DNA from: Rhodococcus sp. 4CII | GTDB lineage: Bacteria > Actinomycetota > Actinomycetes > Mycobacteriales > Mycobacteriaceae | Length of the DNA stretch: 64,000 nucleotides | Assembly (NCBI RefSeq): GCF_014256275.1 | Contig: NZ_JACCFE010000002.1 | Location: 3,204,001-3,268,000 of the forward strand | Direction: 5' to 3' | Part shown: positions 62,142 through 64,000 of the stretch, one piece after another | Position numbering within the stretch: the first letter of the stretch is position 1 | How the letters are laid out: each line of letters opens with the position of its first letter | Program-made: the position numbers and the translations under genes | Notes under the pieces: generated by a model | What the model was told of the DNA's origin: nothing | The model's database searches: none | What the model saw: the letters and a program-made list of their open reading frames with translations, nothing else

Positions 62142-63305
62142 GTGACGTCAACCGGGAGCATGGTGGGCCTGTTCGCCGGTATCGGCGGGCTCGAGTTGGG
62201 TCTGAGAGAGCACGGCTGGAACACCGAACTGCTCTGTGAGATCGACCCGGGCGCCCAGGCGGTGCTGCGTACCCGATTCACGGACGTCCCAGTGCATTCG
62301 GACGTCACCAAGTTGCGTTCCCTCCCCCAGGACATCGAATTGGTGGCCGCCGGTTTCCCCTGCCAGGACCTCTCCCAGGCCGGCCGGACCGCCGGCATCA
62401 CGGGCTCGCGGTCCGGGCTCGTCGACGAGGTGTTCCGATTGGTGAAGCGGAAGAGGGGTCCGCGCTGGCTGCTGATCGAGAACGTTCCGTTCATGCTGCA
62501 GTTGGGCCGGGGGGCTGCTATGAGGCACATCACGGACGCTCTGGAGGACCTCGGCTACACGTGGGCGTACCGGGTGGTGGATGCGCGCGCGTTCGGCCTC
62601 CCCCAGCGCCGGCAGCGGGTCCTGATGCTCGCCTCGCGGACGGAGGATCCGCGGGCGGTCCTGTTCGGTGAGGACGCCGGGGAGCGCCCGGTCGACGATC
62701 CCGCCGACTTCCCGTGCGGCTTCTACTGGACCGAGGGCACCCGCGGACTCGGGTGGGCCGTCAACGCGGTCCCGACGCTCAAGGGTGGTTCGTCCGTCGG
62801 TATCGCGAGCCCGCCCGCGGTGCGGCTGCCGTCGGGCGAGATCGTGACCCCCGGACTGGTGGATGCCGAGCGGTTGCAGGGTTTCGACCCCGATTGGACG
62901 GCGCCGGCCGCGCTGGTGCCCGGTCTGCGGAACAGCCATCGGTGGAAGCTCGTCGGCAACGCGGTGAGTGTGCGGATGGCGGCGTGGGTCGGCCGGCGGC
63001 TGCTCGAGCCGGCGGACTACGAGCGCGGCGTCGAGACGCCGATGAAGCCCGGCGACGCGTGGCCGGCGGCGGCGTGGGGCAGCAACCGTCAGGCGTTCCG
63101 AGTGCACACGTCGACGTGGCCCGTGCAGGAACCGTACGAGGATCTCAGCGGATTCCTCGAGGACACCCGGCTGCTGTCGGCACGTGCGACCGCGGGGTTC
63201 CTGAAGCGGGCGCGGATGGGGAATCTGCGGTTCGTTCCCGGGTTCATCGACGACGTCGAGAGCCACCTCGACCGGATGGGCGGCTTTCCCGAGGCCGCCG
63301 CGTAG
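62142..63305 (+). CDS. dcm: DNA cytosine-5 methyltransferase
   Basis: A 387-residue enzyme with motif I GLFAGIGGLELGL, catalytic motif IV FPCQDLSQAG (Cys74), motif VI LIENV, motif VIII LPQRRQRV and motif X NAVSVRMAAW. The target-recognition region lies at about 185-270, so the site cannot be read from sequence. GTG at 62142 with GAGGAAGG upstream. A vsr gene starts 15 bases after the stop; no restriction endonuclease is visible. The symbol is used by analogy only. Confidence 0.9.
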   Translation: MTSTGSMVGLFAGIGGLELGLREHGWNTELLCEIDPGAQAVLRTRFTDVPVHSDVTKLRSLPQDIELVAAGFPCQDLSQAGRTAGITGSRSGLVDEVFRLVKRKRGPRWLLIENVPFMLQLGRGAAMRHITDALEDLGYTWAYRVVDARAFGLPQRRQRVLMLASRTEDPRAVLFGEDAGERPVDDPADFPCGFYWTEGTRGLGWAVNAVPTLKGGSSVGIASPPAVRLPSGEIVTPGLVDAERLQGFDPDWTAPAALVPGLRNSHRWKLVGNAVSVRMAAWVGRRLLEPADYERGVETPMKPGDAWPAAAWGSNRQAFRVHTSTWPVQEPYEDLSGFLEDTRLLSARATAGFLKRARMGNLRFVPGFIDDVESHLDRMGGFPEAAA

Positions 63306-63320
63306 GCGGACGGACCCGCG

Positions 63321-63740
63321 ATGCCCGCCACCGATCCCGCGACCAGTGCCCGGATGCGGGCGCAGCGGCGGCGCGACACCGCACCCGAGCTTGCACTGCG
63401 CCGCGAACTGCATCGGCGTGGGATCCGGTACTTCGTGGACCGGGCCCCGATGAAGGGCGTCCGCCGCCGCGCCGACCTGGTGTTTCCGCGGCGGAAGGTG
63501 GCCGTGTACGTGGACGGCTGCTTCTGGCACAGCTGCCCGCAGCACGCCACGTTCCCGAAGAACAACGCCCAGTGGTGGGCGGAGAAACTCGCCGGGAACG
63601 TCACACGCGACCGCGACACCGACACGAGACTGACGGACGCCGGCTGGACGGTGGTGCGGATCTGGGAGCACGAGAATCCGGTGGCGGCCGCGGACAGGGT
63701 CGAGCGCGTTCTGGACGACGGGGACGCCGGGCCGCGCTGA
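63321..63740 (+). CDS. vsr: Very short patch repair endonuclease Vsr
   Basis: A 139-residue protein with the Vsr motifs RRDTAPELALRRELH, RRRADLVFPRRKVAVYVDG (catalytic Asp) and CFWHSCPQH (zinc-site residues). It nicks beside T-G mismatches that arise when methylcytosine deaminates, protecting the methyltransferase's target site. It lies 15 bases after the methyltransferase gene, one operon. Confidence 0.93.
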   Translation: MPATDPATSARMRAQRRRDTAPELALRRELHRRGIRYFVDRAPMKGVRRRADLVFPRRKVAVYVDGCFWHSCPQHATFPKNNAQWWAEKLAGNVTRDRDTDTRLTDAGWTVVRIWEHENPVAAADRVERVLDDGDAGPR

Positions 63741-63847
63741 GGGTGACGGTGGAGGTGTCGTAATTTCCACCCTAGGGGTATGGTCGCGCGCCCCCGATCG
63801 GTGCAGGATGGTGTGACACCCACTACTCGAACCATCCTCGGAGGAGC

Positions 63848-64000
63848 ATGATGATCCGCCGTATCGTCGCGGCGGCCTCCATTGCGATTGCAGTAGCGGC
63901 CGTCCCACTCGTGCCGGCCGTTGCCGCGGCTGCACCGGGCGACGCCTACATCAGCAATCCCCCGGCCAACCCGACCGACCAGAGTTTCTGCGACGATCAA
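63848..64000 (+). CDS. Secreted protein, 3' end beyond window
   Basis: The first 51 codons are visible: a Sec signal peptide (MMIRRIVAAASIAIAVAAV, cleavage likely after AAA near residue 28) and the start of a mature domain with YISNPPANPTDQSFC. GGAGGAG lies six bases before the ATG. Function not recognisable. The 107-bp gap from vsr has no gene. Confidence 0.8.
   Translation, partial: MMIRRIVAAASIAIAVAAVPLVPAVAAAAPGDAYISNPPANPTDQSFCDDQ

Overview
The window is high-GC actinobacterial DNA with dense genes, frequent GTG starts and 4-bp ATGA/GTGA start-stop overlaps. It carries genes typical of mycolic-acid bacteria: an Ag85-type mycolyltransferase, a single-chain acyl-CoA carboxylase, an FAD oxidoreductase plus cyclopropane-synthase-like methyltransferase pair, MMPL and DUF3558/DUF1206/DUF4190 proteins. 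Gene content and order fit Rhodococcus or a close relative. From memory of M. tuberculosis, much of the left half follows the Rv3712-Rv3722c order (murT, gatD, recR, ybaB, SRPBCC, FAD oxidoreductase, methyltransferase, dnaX, aspC) and the tRNA-Ser / tadA / tyrA block follows Rv3752c-Rv3754. The genus is inferred, not proven.

Layout. 1-9.7 kb: end of the acyl-CoA carboxylase, a SHOCT protein, a divergent LysR/EamA pair, the MurT-GatD amidotransferase of peptidoglycan synthesis, and an SRPBCC-ArsR operon. 9.8-13.4 kb: an MFS exporter and its TetR, placed downstream of ybaB-recR. 13.6-23.5 kb: lipid-modification pair, an AbiEi/DUF559-like gene with a DnaA-box cluster, the fadA-fadB beta-oxidation complex and dnaX. 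23.7-29.1 kb: ammonium transporter, frameshifted HhH-GPD glycosylase, aspC, SRP RNA, tRNA-Ser(GGA). 29.2-35.8 kb: mycolyltransferase, DUF1275 protein, lipoprotein, AraC regulator, metallophosphoesterase, a scar joining two decayed genes, and a TetR. 35.8-41.4 kb: gluQ, three small membrane proteins, yhhQ and tgt, a queuosine-related set. 41.5-52.4 kb: Tat-exported sulfatase with a secreted partner, heterodimeric ABC exporter, MMPL transporter with TetR, methyltransferase. 52.4-57.7 kb: a vanAB-like Rieske O-demethylase operon with IclR, an Rrf2 regulator, a fatty acid hydroxylase and YceI. 57.7-62.0 kb: tRNA-Ser(CGA), CsbD, tadA and its partner, tyrA, two envelope-type proteins. 62.1-64 kb: a cytosine-5 DNA methyltransferase with Vsr and the start of a secreted protein.

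The most unusual signal is a 59-61 bp two-hairpin repeat found four times (16435, 17602, 48361, 60266). Each copy begins with the TAG stop codon of the gene before it; in one copy a base change in the far arm also supplies the stop codon of the opposing gene. Two inverted copies bracket the AbiEi/DUF559 gene and three DnaA-box sequences, suggesting a small insertable unit. A remnant of a related gene lies at 8676-8770. Several other terminator hairpins also contain stop codons of convergent genes. The window also has unusually clear operator palindromes next to the regulator genes that probably bind them. No stretch above 300 bp lacks a gene or gene remnant, and I saw no insertion sequence, CRISPR array or rRNA.
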